Source: an uncultured Pseudomonadales bacterium (lineage in GTDB: Bacteria > Pseudomonadota > Gammaproteobacteria > Pseudomonadales > Azotimanducaceae). Taken from it: 64,000 nt of DNA. Positions 45,005-53,862 of this stretch are shown here, in pieces (within the stretch, counting starts at the first letter, position 1; the number at the start of each line of letters is the position of its first letter). The stretch is taken from the NCBI GenBank assembly GCA_951813295.1, contig CATOTI010000002.1:2418001-2482000 (forward strand). The letters run 5' to 3'. The notes below the pieces were generated by a model that ran no database searches, was not told the origin of the DNA, and saw only the letters and a program-made list of their open reading frames with translations. A program made the position numbers and the translations under genes.

Positions 45005-46383
45005 CAGTCGACCGATCGCATGCGGGCATCGAGCGCGTCGCGCAAACCGTCACCGAGGAGGTTGAACGCGAGGACCGTGATGCTGATCAGAATGGCGGGC
45101 GCGAGGAGTTCGTGCGGGGTCGTCAGCATGGTCTTCAGCCCCTCGTTGCACATCGATCCCCAGGACGGTGTCGGGGGCGCTACGCCCATGCCGATGAATG
45201 AGAGGAAAGCTTCGGTGAAGATAGCCGACGGCACCGCGAAGGTCAGCGTGACGAGTATCACACCCATCGTGTTCGGGATCATGTGGCGCATCACGAGATA
45301 GCCGGTGCGAGCGCCGAGTAGGCGCGAAGCACCGATGTAGCCGGCTTCGCGAATCGAGAGGATCTGGCCGCGCACGAGACGCGCCGTTGCCGGCCAGCTC
45401 AAGACGACCATCGCGATCAGCATCGGGACGATTCCACTGTCGCCCGACTCCACCTTGAAGAGGATCCGGAAGAGGATCATGAAGAGCAGGAAAGGGAGTG
45501 CCACGACGAAATCGGCGAAGCGCATGAGCAGTTGGTCGATCCGTCCGCCGAGGAATCCCGCGACGCTGCCGTACACGATGCCGAGAAACACATAGACGAA
45601 CGGCGCGACGATGCCGATGAAGAGCGAAACACGTGCGCCGTGCATCAACCGGGCGAGCAGGTCGCGGCCGAGATAGTCGGTGCCCAACGGGTGCAGCGTG
45701 AGCTCAACCACGCTGCCGGGAACGACATCGTCGGTCGCCTCGATGAGACCCTTCTGCAGGGCTTCCTCGGCCGTGATGACGTGGCTGACCTCAGCCGACA
45801 CGGTGGCGAAACCGTCGAGCTCGAAGCCGTTCTCGTCGAGACCGACGACCGAATAGAAATAGGTGCGCGCGCGGAGATCGAGGCGGTCTTCGAACCCGAC
45901 CGTCGCCGCACTCAGGATGTCGGCCAGCGGCAAGCCGAGCACCGCCTCCTCACCGGGCGGGAACGTGTTGCGATAGACGCGATAGCCGACGGCGGTGTCC
46001 GGGCGGTCCCAGACGAGACGCACGGCTTGCGTCGTGGGCGCTTCCACCACACGCAGATTGTCGGGAAAAGACCCCGTGACCGGGTTCGACTGAGTCGATA
46101 CGTTCCAGGGCGTGTACTCGGTAACGATCGTCGCGTCGCGGTTGGAGAACGGCGCCCGACTGATCTGATCGAGGTCCGTGTCCGATGGATCGACGTTCCA
46201 GATCAATGGTCCCGCGATCGTGAAGACGAGCAATGCGACGACGATCCAAAGCGAAACGATGGCGCGTCGGTTGGCTTTGAGCCGGATCCACGCGTCTTGC
46301 CAGTAGGACAACGAAGGGCGTGCGCTTCGCTCGATCGCCGCGGTCGGTTCGAGCGGTGTGAAATCGAGGGCACGATCGGTCAT
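45004..46383 (-). CDS. oppC: OppC-like permease with an inserted fibronectin-III-like periplasmic domain
   Basis: 459 residues, about 150 more than a usual OppC. Helix 1 is at 43-62. The usual short loop before HPLGTDYLGRDLLARL (231-246) is replaced by some 165 residues, of which about 108-200 look like a fibronectin type III fold: LRVVEAPTTQAVRLVWDRP, GYRVYRNTFPPG, then FEDRLDLRARTYFYSVVGLD and ENGFELDG. The rest is a normal permease with the EAA loop near YIGASRLLGARTGYLVMRH. By topology the insert faces the periplasm, where the substrate protein docks, so it may aid substrate delivery or contact peptidoglycan. It overlaps oppB by four bases. Confidence 0.92.
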   Translation of the reverse strand: MTDRALDFTPLEPTAAIERSARPSLSYWQDAWIRLKANRRAIVSLWIVVALLVFTIAGPLIWNVDPSDTDLDQISRAPFSNRDATIVTEYTPWNVSTQSNPVTGSFPDNLRVVEAPTTQAVRLVWDRPDTAVGYRVYRNTFPPGEEAVLGLPLADILSAATVGFEDRLDLRARTYFYSVVGLDENGFELDGFATVSAEVSHVITAEEALQKGLIEATDDVVPGSVVELTLHPLGTDYLGRDLLARLMHGARVSLFIGIVAPFVYVFLGIVYGSVAGFLGGRIDQLLMRFADFVVALPFLLFMILFRILFKVESGDSGIVPMLIAMVVLSWPATARLVRGQILSIREAGYIGASRLLGARTGYLVMRHMIPNTMGVILVTLTFAVPSAIFTEAFLSFIGMGVAPPTPSWGSMCNEGLKTMLTTPHELLAPAILISITVLAFNLLGDGLRDALDARMRSVD

Positions 46384-47315
46384 TCGAGTCTCACCCGCGG
46401 GTCGATGAAGCCGTAGAGCAGGTCGACGATGATCACCATCAGGACGAGGAACCCGCCGTAGAAGACGGTTGTGCCCATGATCACGTAGTAGTCGAGTTGC
46501 TGGACTGCCTGAACGAAATAGCGGCCGAGGCCGGGGATCGCGAACACGATCTCGACGACGAAACCGCCGGTCGTGATCGCTGCGATGGACGGTCCCAGCA
46601 CGGTGACGACCGGCAGCACGGCATTGCGAAACTGGTGTTTACGGAAGATCCGCGCCGCGGGAAGCCCTTTCGATCGCGCGGTGCGGATGAAATCGGATGC
46701 CGTGATCTCGAGCATCGAAGAACGCATCAAGCGGGTCAGGAACGCCATGGTGCCGAGCCCCAATACCAGGGCCGGGATGATCATGTGTTGCACGGTTCCC
46801 CAGCCGGCGACCGGGAACAGCGTGAAGCCGAGAAACTCATTGACCCGCACGACCGTGAGCTGCCCCAAGGCCGCGAAGACGAAACTTGGCACGGAGATGC
46901 CGATGATCACGAGGAACATGATCAGGTAGTCGGGCGCACGGTTCCTGTAGATCGCCGTCAACGCGCCGAACAACACCGCGCCCAGCGTCGCAAACGTGAT
47001 CGCGAGGATGCCGAGGGCCGCGGAAACCACGAAGTGTTCGCGGATGATGTCGTTGACCTCGCGGTTCGCCTGGGTAAAGGAGATCCCGAAGTCACCCCGC
47101 AGGACGATATTGCCGATGAAGCGGAAATACTGATCCATGATCGGCTGGTCGAGGCCGTAGCGTGCCTCGAGGTTGCGGCGAATCTCCTCGGACATCGCCT
47201 TGTCGCCTTGCAGCGGATCGCCGGGCACGTTGTGCATCGCGAAGAATGTGGCAGTCGCGATGAACCAGACGGTGACGACGCCTTGGATGAGTCTTTTCAG
47301 CGTGTAGCGAAACAA
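46380..47315 (-). CDS. oppB: Peptide ABC transporter permease, OppB type
   Basis: 311 residues from the TTG at 47315, 11 bases after the oppA stop; the longer frame overlaps oppA and has no homology. It starts LFRYTLKRLIQGVVTVWFIA, has the HNVPGDPL motif after helix 1, and the EAA loop region FIRTARSKGLPAARIFRKHQ. Six membrane helices. It forms the channel with the OppC-like protein. Confidence 0.93.
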   Translation of the reverse strand: MFRYTLKRLIQGVVTVWFIATATFFAMHNVPGDPLQGDKAMSEEIRRNLEARYGLDQPIMDQYFRFIGNIVLRGDFGISFTQANREVNDIIREHFVVSAALGILAITFATLGAVLFGALTAIYRNRAPDYLIMFLVIIGISVPSFVFAALGQLTVVRVNEFLGFTLFPVAGWGTVQHMIIPALVLGLGTMAFLTRLMRSSMLEITASDFIRTARSKGLPAARIFRKHQFRNAVLPVVTVLGPSIAAITTGGFVVEIVFAIPGLGRYFVQAVQQLDYYVIMGTTVFYGGFLVLMVIIVDLLYGFIDPRVRLE

Positions 47316-47325
47316 CAGGTTTGGC

Positions 47326-49014
47326 TCAGAGCGCCGAGTCGACGAATGTGACGTTGGTGAAGTCCGGGTCGGCACCCACCGCGCGTCGCACAAGCCCCTG
47401 GATACGAGGATCCGAGACAAACACCGTGCCGCGCTCGTAGTTCAAAAGGATCACCGCATCGTCGTGCAGTACCCGTTGAACGACGGCCATCGCATCCATG
47501 CGGGTCTTGGGATCGACGCTGTTCTGGGCGATCCGGACCGCTTCGTCGAGCACGGGCCCTTCATAACGTCCGCGGTTGTTCTCATTCCACGATGCGAAGA
47601 GGTCCCCAAACGTCATGGGATCGTCGTAATCCGGACCCCAGCCCGCCATCACCATGTCGAACTCGCCGGCCGTCATTTTCGCCAGGCGCTGCTTGAAGAT
47701 CTGCCGATCGATTTTGATTTCGAGCCCGAGCTTCCGCTTGAAGAGATTCTGGTAGTACTCGGATTGTTTGTTTGCCGTGTTGGTATCACCCGCCAGCAGG
47801 ACGAGGGGCGGTATCTCGTCGAGCCCGAGTTCGTCCAGGGCGAGGGCCAAATGGCGGCGCGCCAACTCGACGTTGACGGTCTGTTCCGGCGCCGGGTACT
47901 CCTGACGGAAATAGCCGTTTACACCTTTGAGCCAGACGGGGAAGAGCGATTCGCCCGGCAAACTACCGGGGAGCTTTACGACCTTGTAGACGAGTTCCGA
48001 CGGATCGTTAACGAGTTGCAGTGCGCGGCGCAGGTTGTAGTTGCCGGTGACGCGTCCGGGTCGGAAATTGAACTCGATGAAGTACACCGACCCGTCCGCG
48101 AACCGCTGGATCTTCCATCGCTGTTGCAGCGCGTCCTCCACGTTTTCGCTGGTCAGTTCGGCGTACGCGACCTTGCGGTCCTTGAAGAGGTTCAGGATCG
48201 AGTTCGAATCGGGCGTGATATAGGCATGATCGATCACGTCGAGTGCGATCCGATCGGCATCCCAGTAATTGTTGTTCTTCTCGAGGCGAACCTGCGCACC
48301 GTGGACCCAACGGGTGATCTCGAAGGGACCGTTGTAGAGCAAGTCTTGCGCGTCGGCGCCGTAGCGGCCGTTGCGTGATTCGTAGAACGCTTCGTTGACG
48401 GGGAAGTAGGTGGAGAATGCGGTCAGCTTTTCGAAATAGGGGACGGGCCGCTCGAATGTGACGTCGAGTGTGTAGTCGTCGATCGCCTCGACGCCGAGTG
48501 CGGTCAACGGTGCTTCACCCGTGTTGATCGCTTCGGCGTTCTTCACGGCGTAAAGAATGAAGGCGTACTCGGACGCGTTCGTCGGGTCGAGAACCTTCCG
48601 CCAGGCGAAGACGAAGTCGTGCGCGGTCACCGGAGTGCCGTTGTTCCAAACCGAATCGCGCCGCAGCCAGAAGGTGGCACCGTCTTCTCGAACTTCCCAT
48701 CGTTCGGCGACGCCGGGCGCGAGCCGGTTGAGCTCGTCGTAGCGCAGCAAGCCTTCGATCACGTGGCCGAGCACGCGGCCGCTCGTCTGATCGGTCGAGC
48801 GTGTGGAATCGAGTTGCGGTGGTTCCTGGGTGAGGGCAAGCGTGATGGTCTTGTTCGCGACGTCGACCGCGCCCGTGGTCTCCGAATCGGTCAGCCGTGC
48901 GAGGCCCGCCAACAAAAAGGCCAGGACGATGAAGCTGATGACACCGATGATGCCGAGCTGAACGAGCGCGCTACCGTCGATCGATGGGCGATCGACTTCC
49001 GTCGCTTCCGACAC
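47326..49014 (-). CDS. oppA: Peptide ABC transporter substrate-binding protein, membrane-anchored
   Basis: 562 residues, GTG start. It has the SBP family 5 pattern (TLALTQEPPQLDSTRSTD, GPFEITRWVHGAQVRLEKNN, MAGWGPDYDDPMTF). Instead of a cleavable signal or lipobox it begins with a polar 16-residue tail and a long hydrophobic helix (LVQLGIIGVISFIVLAFLLA), so it is probably held in the inner membrane with the binding domain in the periplasm. The fold binds oligopeptides of varied sequence. First of the opp genes, 48 bases after the VWA gene on the same strand. Confidence 0.93.
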   Translation of the reverse strand: MSEATEVDRPSIDGSALVQLGIIGVISFIVLAFLLAGLARLTDSETTGAVDVANKTITLALTQEPPQLDSTRSTDQTSGRVLGHVIEGLLRYDELNRLAPGVAERWEVREDGATFWLRRDSVWNNGTPVTAHDFVFAWRKVLDPTNASEYAFILYAVKNAEAINTGEAPLTALGVEAIDDYTLDVTFERPVPYFEKLTAFSTYFPVNEAFYESRNGRYGADAQDLLYNGPFEITRWVHGAQVRLEKNNNYWDADRIALDVIDHAYITPDSNSILNLFKDRKVAYAELTSENVEDALQQRWKIQRFADGSVYFIEFNFRPGRVTGNYNLRRALQLVNDPSELVYKVVKLPGSLPGESLFPVWLKGVNGYFRQEYPAPEQTVNVELARRHLALALDELGLDEIPPLVLLAGDTNTANKQSEYYQNLFKRKLGLEIKIDRQIFKQRLAKMTAGEFDMVMAGWGPDYDDPMTFGDLFASWNENNRGRYEGPVLDEAVRIAQNSVDPKTRMDAMAVVQRVLHDDAVILLNYERGTVFVSDPRIQGLVRRAVGADPDFTNVTFVDSAL

Positions 49015-49062
49015 GCTTAGAACACCCTATTCGTCACACCGGTCGCGACGATCATGACGATG

Positions 49063-50541
49063 TCAGGCGACGCTGCGCAATAGATTGCCGACGACTCGCT
49101 CGAGGTGCATGAGCGAGTTGCATTCCTCGGCCTGATGCACGTAGGCGGAGTATTTGCGCATCTCGGCATCACCGACCGTCCAGGTCGAGCGCGACTCGGG
49201 GTTCAACCAGATGACGCGCTTCGAACGGTCGTAGAGTTCTTTGAGGATGTCCGTGCGCGGATCGCCGTAGTTGTTGCGCGCGTCGCCCAGAATGATGACG
49301 GTCGTCCGGTTGTCGACGTCATCCATGCAGAGCTTGCGGAAATCAGAGAACGCTTGCCCGTAGTCGGTCGAACCGCCGCTGTAGTCGCGCAGCGTCTTCG
49401 CAATGGCGTCTTCGATCTTGTTGCGTCCAAAAAGATCCGTGACCTCGGCGAGATCGGACGAAAATGCAAACGAACGCACCTTTGGCATCACCTCTTCGAG
49501 GCTGTACAGGAACATGAGCATGAATCGTGCGTACGCGGCGACTGAACCGGAGACGTCGCAGATCGCGAATACCTTTGGCCGGTCGACCTTCACCGATTTC
49601 CAATGCAGGTCGAAGATTGCGCCGTCGTAGCTCATGTTGTGACGCAGCGTTCTCGGGATGTTGAGCTGGCCTCGTTTGAAGACCTTGCGGCGGCGAGAAT
49701 GCAAAGCGACGAGCTTCTTTGCCATCCGAAACACCACTTCCTGGACGAGGCGGAAGTTTCGATGCTCGACGTTCGAGAGTTTGACCTTGCGCAGCAGCTC
49801 TTCGCGCAAACGTTTGCCGTCGGCGTCGGCGTGCAGCAGAAACTGGCGTTCAACGTAGTCGCGTACCTGCTCGCGCAGCCAGTCTCGCCGTCGGCGCAGT
49901 TCCTGGCCGAGCCGACGCTCGGGTACTCGCGGTGATTGCTTTGCGTCCTGGATCTCGCGCTGCAGATCGGCAAGCCCCATGGCCTCCATGATCTTGCGCG
50001 TATACAGACCCTTCTGGGTGAAGACCTGGATCTCTTCCAGATCGACGACCTTGGCGGCCTCCGCCATCTTGACGGTGAGCTCCACTTTGCTGTCCTGCAT
50101 GAGGAGCTGACCCAAGGCCGACTTCGCCGGCGTCATCTCGCCGCCGCCGAGATCCTCTTCTTCCTCTTCTTCTTCGGCGAATTTGTTCTTCTTTTTGCCG
50201 CCGCGACCACCGCCGGAGTTTGCCGAGCCTTCGCCTTCGCCCTGGCCCATGCCGTCGCCGCTACCGCCGCCTTCGCCGTCGCCGTCACCCTCCTCGTCGG
50301 TTTCGGTGACGGTTTGCCCGCGGACGTCGTCGAATGAGAAAAAGGAGTCGAAGGTGGCGCTATAGGTTTCTTTCTCGTCCCAGGTTTTCGGCAAGACGAG
50401 GGCGAGACTGTCTTTCAGGAATTCGCGGTCTTCGTAGCCCACCAGCTCGATGGCATTGAGTGCATCGAGGGTCTCCGCGGGTGAGACGCGGACCTCTGCG
50501 TTACGCAGCGCCGCGATGAAACTAGTGAGCGTTTTTTCCAC
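49063..50541 (-). CDS. VWA-domain protein, CoxE/MoxR-partner type
   Basis: 492 residues, GTG start behind GAAGAAGGA. N-terminal 70 residues are helical; a Gly/Ser/Glu-rich low-complexity segment follows (about 85-140, with a run of acidic residues), then a basic coiled-coil-like region, and a C-terminal VWA domain with VFAICDVSGSVAAYARFMLM and TVIILGDARNNYGD. The MIDAS is DxSGS, so metal binding is likely. Such proteins work with a MoxR ATPase (the next gene) as chaperone-like complexes that assemble or activate enzymes, e.g. CoxD/CoxE or NorQ/NorD. The target is unknown. Confidence 0.87.
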   Translation of the reverse strand: MEKTLTSFIAALRNAEVRVSPAETLDALNAIELVGYEDREFLKDSLALVLPKTWDEKETYSATFDSFFSFDDVRGQTVTETDEEGDGDGEGGGSGDGMGQGEGEGSANSGGGRGGKKKNKFAEEEEEEEDLGGGEMTPAKSALGQLLMQDSKVELTVKMAEAAKVVDLEEIQVFTQKGLYTRKIMEAMGLADLQREIQDAKQSPRVPERRLGQELRRRRDWLREQVRDYVERQFLLHADADGKRLREELLRKVKLSNVEHRNFRLVQEVVFRMAKKLVALHSRRRKVFKRGQLNIPRTLRHNMSYDGAIFDLHWKSVKVDRPKVFAICDVSGSVAAYARFMLMFLYSLEEVMPKVRSFAFSSDLAEVTDLFGRNKIEDAIAKTLRDYSGGSTDYGQAFSDFRKLCMDDVDNRTTVIILGDARNNYGDPRTDILKELYDRSKRVIWLNPESRSTWTVGDAEMRKYSAYVHQAEECNSLMHLERVVGNLLRSVA

Positions 50542-50572
50542 GTTTTCCTTCTTCGCTAAGCGTTCACCGCCT

Positions 50573-50775
50573 GCGGACTGCTTCGCAGTCCGTTTCCAGT
50601 TTTCTTCGAAAACTGGGGGACATCCTCACGCTTTTAGCGCCTTGTTCGTGAGCGTCGTGATCTCCGCATCTACGCGGACTGCTTCGGAGTCCGTTGCCAG
50701 TTTTCTTCGAAAACTGGTGGAGCACGTTCATGCTTTCAGCGCTTTGTTTGTCAGCGTCGTGATCTCCGCATCTAC
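50573..50775 (-). repeat. Tandem 101/102-bp duplication of the moxR 3' end and its hairpin spacer
   Basis: Copy 1 spans 50573-50673 and copy 2 spans 50674-50775. On the minus strand each ends a moxR reading frame with the same 15 residues, VDAEITTLTNKALKA, and a stop. Copy 2 is the true end of moxR; copy 1 is an orphan tail. All coding differences between the tails are synonymous. Each copy also carries two hairpins with a TTC centre: 50574-50592 and 50596-50616; 50675-50693 and 50697-50717. The unit lies between moxR and the VWA gene of the same transcript. Confidence 0.88.
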
Positions 50776-51669
50776 GTTTTCGATGTCTTCCTGGAACTTG
50801 AGAATGACATTCAACGTGTCGCGAACCAACTCCGGTTCCAGCGACTCGGTGTGCAACAGCAGCAGCGTTCGCGCCCAGTCGATCGTTTCCGAAATGGCGG
50901 GCACCTTCTTGAGGTCGAGTTCGCGCAAATCCTGGATGAACGTGACGAGCTGGCGACGGAGTTCCGGCGGGATCTCGGGTACGCGCGCGTGGATGATCTG
51001 CTGCTCGATGTCGGCGTCGGGAAACGGGATATAGAGGTGCAGGCAGCGGCGCTTGAGGGCGTCGGAGATCTCCCGGGTGTTGTTTGACGTCAAGAAAACG
51101 AGCGGTGGCTCTTCGCGTGCCTTCACCGTGCCGATTTCGGGAATCGAGACTTGGAAGTCGGAGAGGATCTCGAGCAAGAGGGATTCAAATTCGTGATCCG
51201 ACTTATCGACCTCGTCGATGAGGAGAACGCTACCGCCTTCTTCCTTGAGCGCCTTCAAGAGTGGCCGCGGCTCGAGGAATTCTTCCGAGAAGAAGATGTC
51301 GCCGAACTCGTGGAGTCGGGTGACCGATTCCGCGAACCCCTGGGCGCCCTGCAAAACCTCGTCGAGCGTTTCCTTCAGAACCTGCGTGTAGAGCAACTGT
51401 TTGCCGTATTTCCACTCGTAGATCGCCTTGGCTTCGTCGAGGCCTTCGTAGCATTGCAGGCGGATGAGCGGCAGATCGAATAGGTCGGAGGCGGTCTTCG
51501 CGAGTTCGGTCTTGCCGACACCGGGCGGACCTTCAATGAGCACGGGCTTACGCAGATGAAACGCCAGGTAGACGGCCGTCGCGATTTGGTTGCTGCAGAT
51601 GTAGCGGTGTTCCTCAAAACTCGCCTTGAGGCTTTCTACCGACTCCGTCAGCTTGGCGATATCTGTCAC
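50728..51669 (-). CDS. MoxR family AAA+ ATPase
   Basis: 313 residues, GTG start with GGGAGGA before it. Walker A EGPPGVGKTELA, Walker B SVLLIDEVDKSDHE, sensor LVFLTSNNTREISD and a C-terminal lid domain identify a MoxR ATPase. MoxR proteins remodel partner proteins together with a VWA protein; the cognate gene follows after about 190 bases that contain a duplicated tail and hairpins. It is the first gene of the set moxR-vwa-oppABCDF on the minus strand. Confidence 0.9.
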   Translation of the reverse strand: MTDIAKLTESVESLKASFEEHRYICSNQIATAVYLAFHLRKPVLIEGPPGVGKTELAKTASDLFDLPLIRLQCYEGLDEAKAIYEWKYGKQLLYTQVLKETLDEVLQGAQGFAESVTRLHEFGDIFFSEEFLEPRPLLKALKEEGGSVLLIDEVDKSDHEFESLLLEILSDFQVSIPEIGTVKAREEPPLVFLTSNNTREISDALKRRCLHLYIPFPDADIEQQIIHARVPEIPPELRRQLVTFIQDLRELDLKKVPAISETIDWARTLLLLHTESLEPELVRDTLNVILKFQEDIENVDAEITTLTNKALKA

Positions 51670-51962
51670 AAATCCTCCCTCAAGCGCGCCCCGCGGACGT
51701 GCTTTCGTATTTTCCGGGCCGCGAGCCCAGGTCTTCGAGTGCCGAAAAAAACAGGTGTTTCCAGCCCGTGCGGCATGGGTGATCCACGACGCGGACTTGC
51801 TCGACGCAAAGCCGGCTATTATCCCGATCGCTCTGGCCCATGTATACCCGGGAGTCGTATGCCGCCCTATGCCGCGCTCGAAGGCGAGCGCTCCGAAAGC
51901 CTCGCGTTATCAGCCATTTACCTCACCCGCGCTTCGTTCCGCGGGCGTTTGCGGAGTTCGTC

Positions 51963-53087
51963 GTGAACGGTGTCGCGAAGCCGCTCGACGGCGTTCTCGT
52001 CGTCGCGCTCGAGCAAGCGGTCGCCGCGCCGCTCGCGACCTGTCGGCTCGCCGATGCGGGTGCGCGAGTCATCAAACTCGAACGCGCCGAAGGCGACTTC
52101 GCGCGGGGTTATGACGATGTCGCCAATGGCCAGTCGGCCTACTTCGCCTGGCTCAATCGCGGCAAGGAATCGCTGGCGATCGACATCAAGGCGGAAGAAG
52201 ACCTCGCCCTGCTCGAGCGCATCCTCGAGCGCGCGGACGTCTTCATTCAGAACCTGGCGGTGGGAGCGGCCGCGCGCAGCGGCCTCGGGTCCGATTCGCT
52301 TCGGCAGCGCTACCCACAACTCATCACCTGCGATATCTCGGGCTACGGTGAAACGGGCCCGTACGCGGATATGAAGGCTTACGACCTGCTCGTCCAAGCC
52401 GAATCGGCGTTGGTTTCGATATCGGGTCCGCCCGGTGACTACGGACGCTGCGGGGTTTCGATCTGCGATATCTCGACTGGCCTTTCCGCCGCGCTCGCCA
52501 TCAACGAGGCATTGATGCTTCGTTCGAAGACGGGGAGGGGTTCGGCAATTCGGCTGTCGTTGTTTGACGTGATGGCGGAAATGATGGCTGTGCCTCTACT
52601 GCATCATGACTACGCCGACAACGCCCCGGAGCGCGTCGGTCTCGCGCATCCGTCGATCACTCCGTATGGCGGTTTCATCACGAAGGACGGTGTCACGCTG
52701 GTGATCTCGATCCAGAACGAGCGTGAATGGCGCTCGCTGCTCGAGAACGTGATGCACCGCGCCGATCTCATCGACGATCCGCGTTATGCCAACAACCGGG
52801 AACGAATGGCGCGACGCGACGAAGTCGATGCGCTCGTGCAGTCCGCGTTTTCGGCGCTCGACCGTGTAGAGATCGAACCGCTCTTGCGCGACGCCCGGAT
52901 CGCTTACGGCGCGGTCAACGATATGGCCGGTTTGTCGTCGCATCCGCAATTGCGCCGTCAGACGGTTTCGAGCCCGACCGGCGCAATCGACGTCCCGGCG
53001 CATCCCGACGCCGAGCGAAAACTACCCGAGGCTCACATTCCCGCGATCGATGCCGACGGCGCGGCGATCCGTGACGAGTTTTCCTGA
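51963..53087 (+). CDS. CaiB/BaiF-type (class III) CoA transferase
   Basis: 374 residues from the GTG at 51963; the frame is open upstream, but there the sequence has no homology. The family pattern is clear: LDGVLVVALEQAVAAPLATC, ADAGARVIKLE, FAWLNRGKESLAIDIK, and DISGYGETGPYADMKAYDLL with the catalytic Asp in AYDLL. Class III enzymes move CoA between carboxylic acids without a covalent ping-pong on glutamate. Donor and acceptor are unknown. The 293 bases upstream, shared with divergent moxR, hold no recognisable gene. Confidence 0.9.
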   Translation: MNGVAKPLDGVLVVALEQAVAAPLATCRLADAGARVIKLERAEGDFARGYDDVANGQSAYFAWLNRGKESLAIDIKAEEDLALLERILERADVFIQNLAVGAAARSGLGSDSLRQRYPQLITCDISGYGETGPYADMKAYDLLVQAESALVSISGPPGDYGRCGVSICDISTGLSAALAINEALMLRSKTGRGSAIRLSLFDVMAEMMAVPLLHHDYADNAPERVGLAHPSITPYGGFITKDGVTLVISIQNEREWRSLLENVMHRADLIDDPRYANNRERMARRDEVDALVQSAFSALDRVEIEPLLRDARIAYGAVNDMAGLSSHPQLRRQTVSSPTGAIDVPAHPDAERKLPEAHIPAIDADGAAIRDEFS

Positions 53088-53097
53088 GTTCAGGCGC

Positions 53098-53820
53098 TCA
53101 AGGCGTCAGGCGTTTCTCGGTACCGGCGTCCGCGCGGTAGCCGTCGAAAAGGCGGCCACCGACGCCCTCGAGGGTTGAATCGACGAACTTGACGAGTGAC
53201 TCGACGTTGCCGGAAAACGCCGCGGCAAAGGCCGTATTGAATGCCGACGCGATCGCAGGATCGAGCGCGTGGAGTCGCCGCGGAATCATCTTGCCCGTCG
53301 CCGACCAATTCCCACGACTGCGAAGGATGTGGTGCGATACGACGCTGTAGCACGCGGTGAGAATCGCGCGCTCCTCGTCGGCGTTGCGCGCGTCTAGGAG
53401 ATCATCGACCAGGTTCGTGAGCGTATATCGCGAATAATCGAGTGCGGCTTTATCCCACGGGATCGGCCCTTCACGAATGAGTTCGAGTGCGCGGGCCTTG
53501 ACCGCCACGTTCAAGGGTGTCGCATCGGGAATCGCGATGCCGTCGTGCACCATCCACATCAGGCTGCCGATGCCGGATGCTCGATCCTCCTCGAGAAAGT
53601 AGTACTCGATGGTCTCGCGGTCGTGTGCAAACACCTCGACCGGCCAGTCGGCTTCGAAGAACGATTCACGAAAGGCATGGTCGAGGTGCTCGAACAACAT
53701 CACGATGTCGAGATCGGAACTCGGTGTCGCCTCGCCGCGCACGACGGATCCGGCGAGGAAAGCACTGTCGGCCTCTGGGTATCGGTCGAGGACCGCGTGG
53801 GCGGCTTCGATCGGCGTCAT
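53098..53820 (-). CDS. Nucleotidyltransferase-domain protein
   Basis: 240 residues. The motif AFLAGSVVRGEATPSSDLDI (GS-x10-DxD) is that of the polymerase-beta-like nucleotidyltransferases, and a helical C-terminal domain follows (ILTACYSVVSHHILRSRGNW). Close relatives include kanamycin- and lincosamide-type adenylyltransferases and uncharacterised genomic proteins. It converges on the CoA transferase gene and is divergent from the alpha/beta hydrolase, with 42 bases between starts. Substrate unknown. Confidence 0.82.
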   Translation of the reverse strand: MTPIEAAHAVLDRYPEADSAFLAGSVVRGEATPSSDLDIVMLFEHLDHAFRESFFEADWPVEVFAHDRETIEYYFLEEDRASGIGSLMWMVHDGIAIPDATPLNVAVKARALELIREGPIPWDKAALDYSRYTLTNLVDDLLDARNADEERAILTACYSVVSHHILRSRGNWSATGKMIPRRLHALDPAIASAFNTAFAAAFSGNVESLVKFVDSTLEGVGGRLFDGYRADAGTEKRLTP

Positions 53821-53862
53821 TGGTTATCCTCGAAGCCGAAAAAGGGTTGGTCTGAGGTCCGG

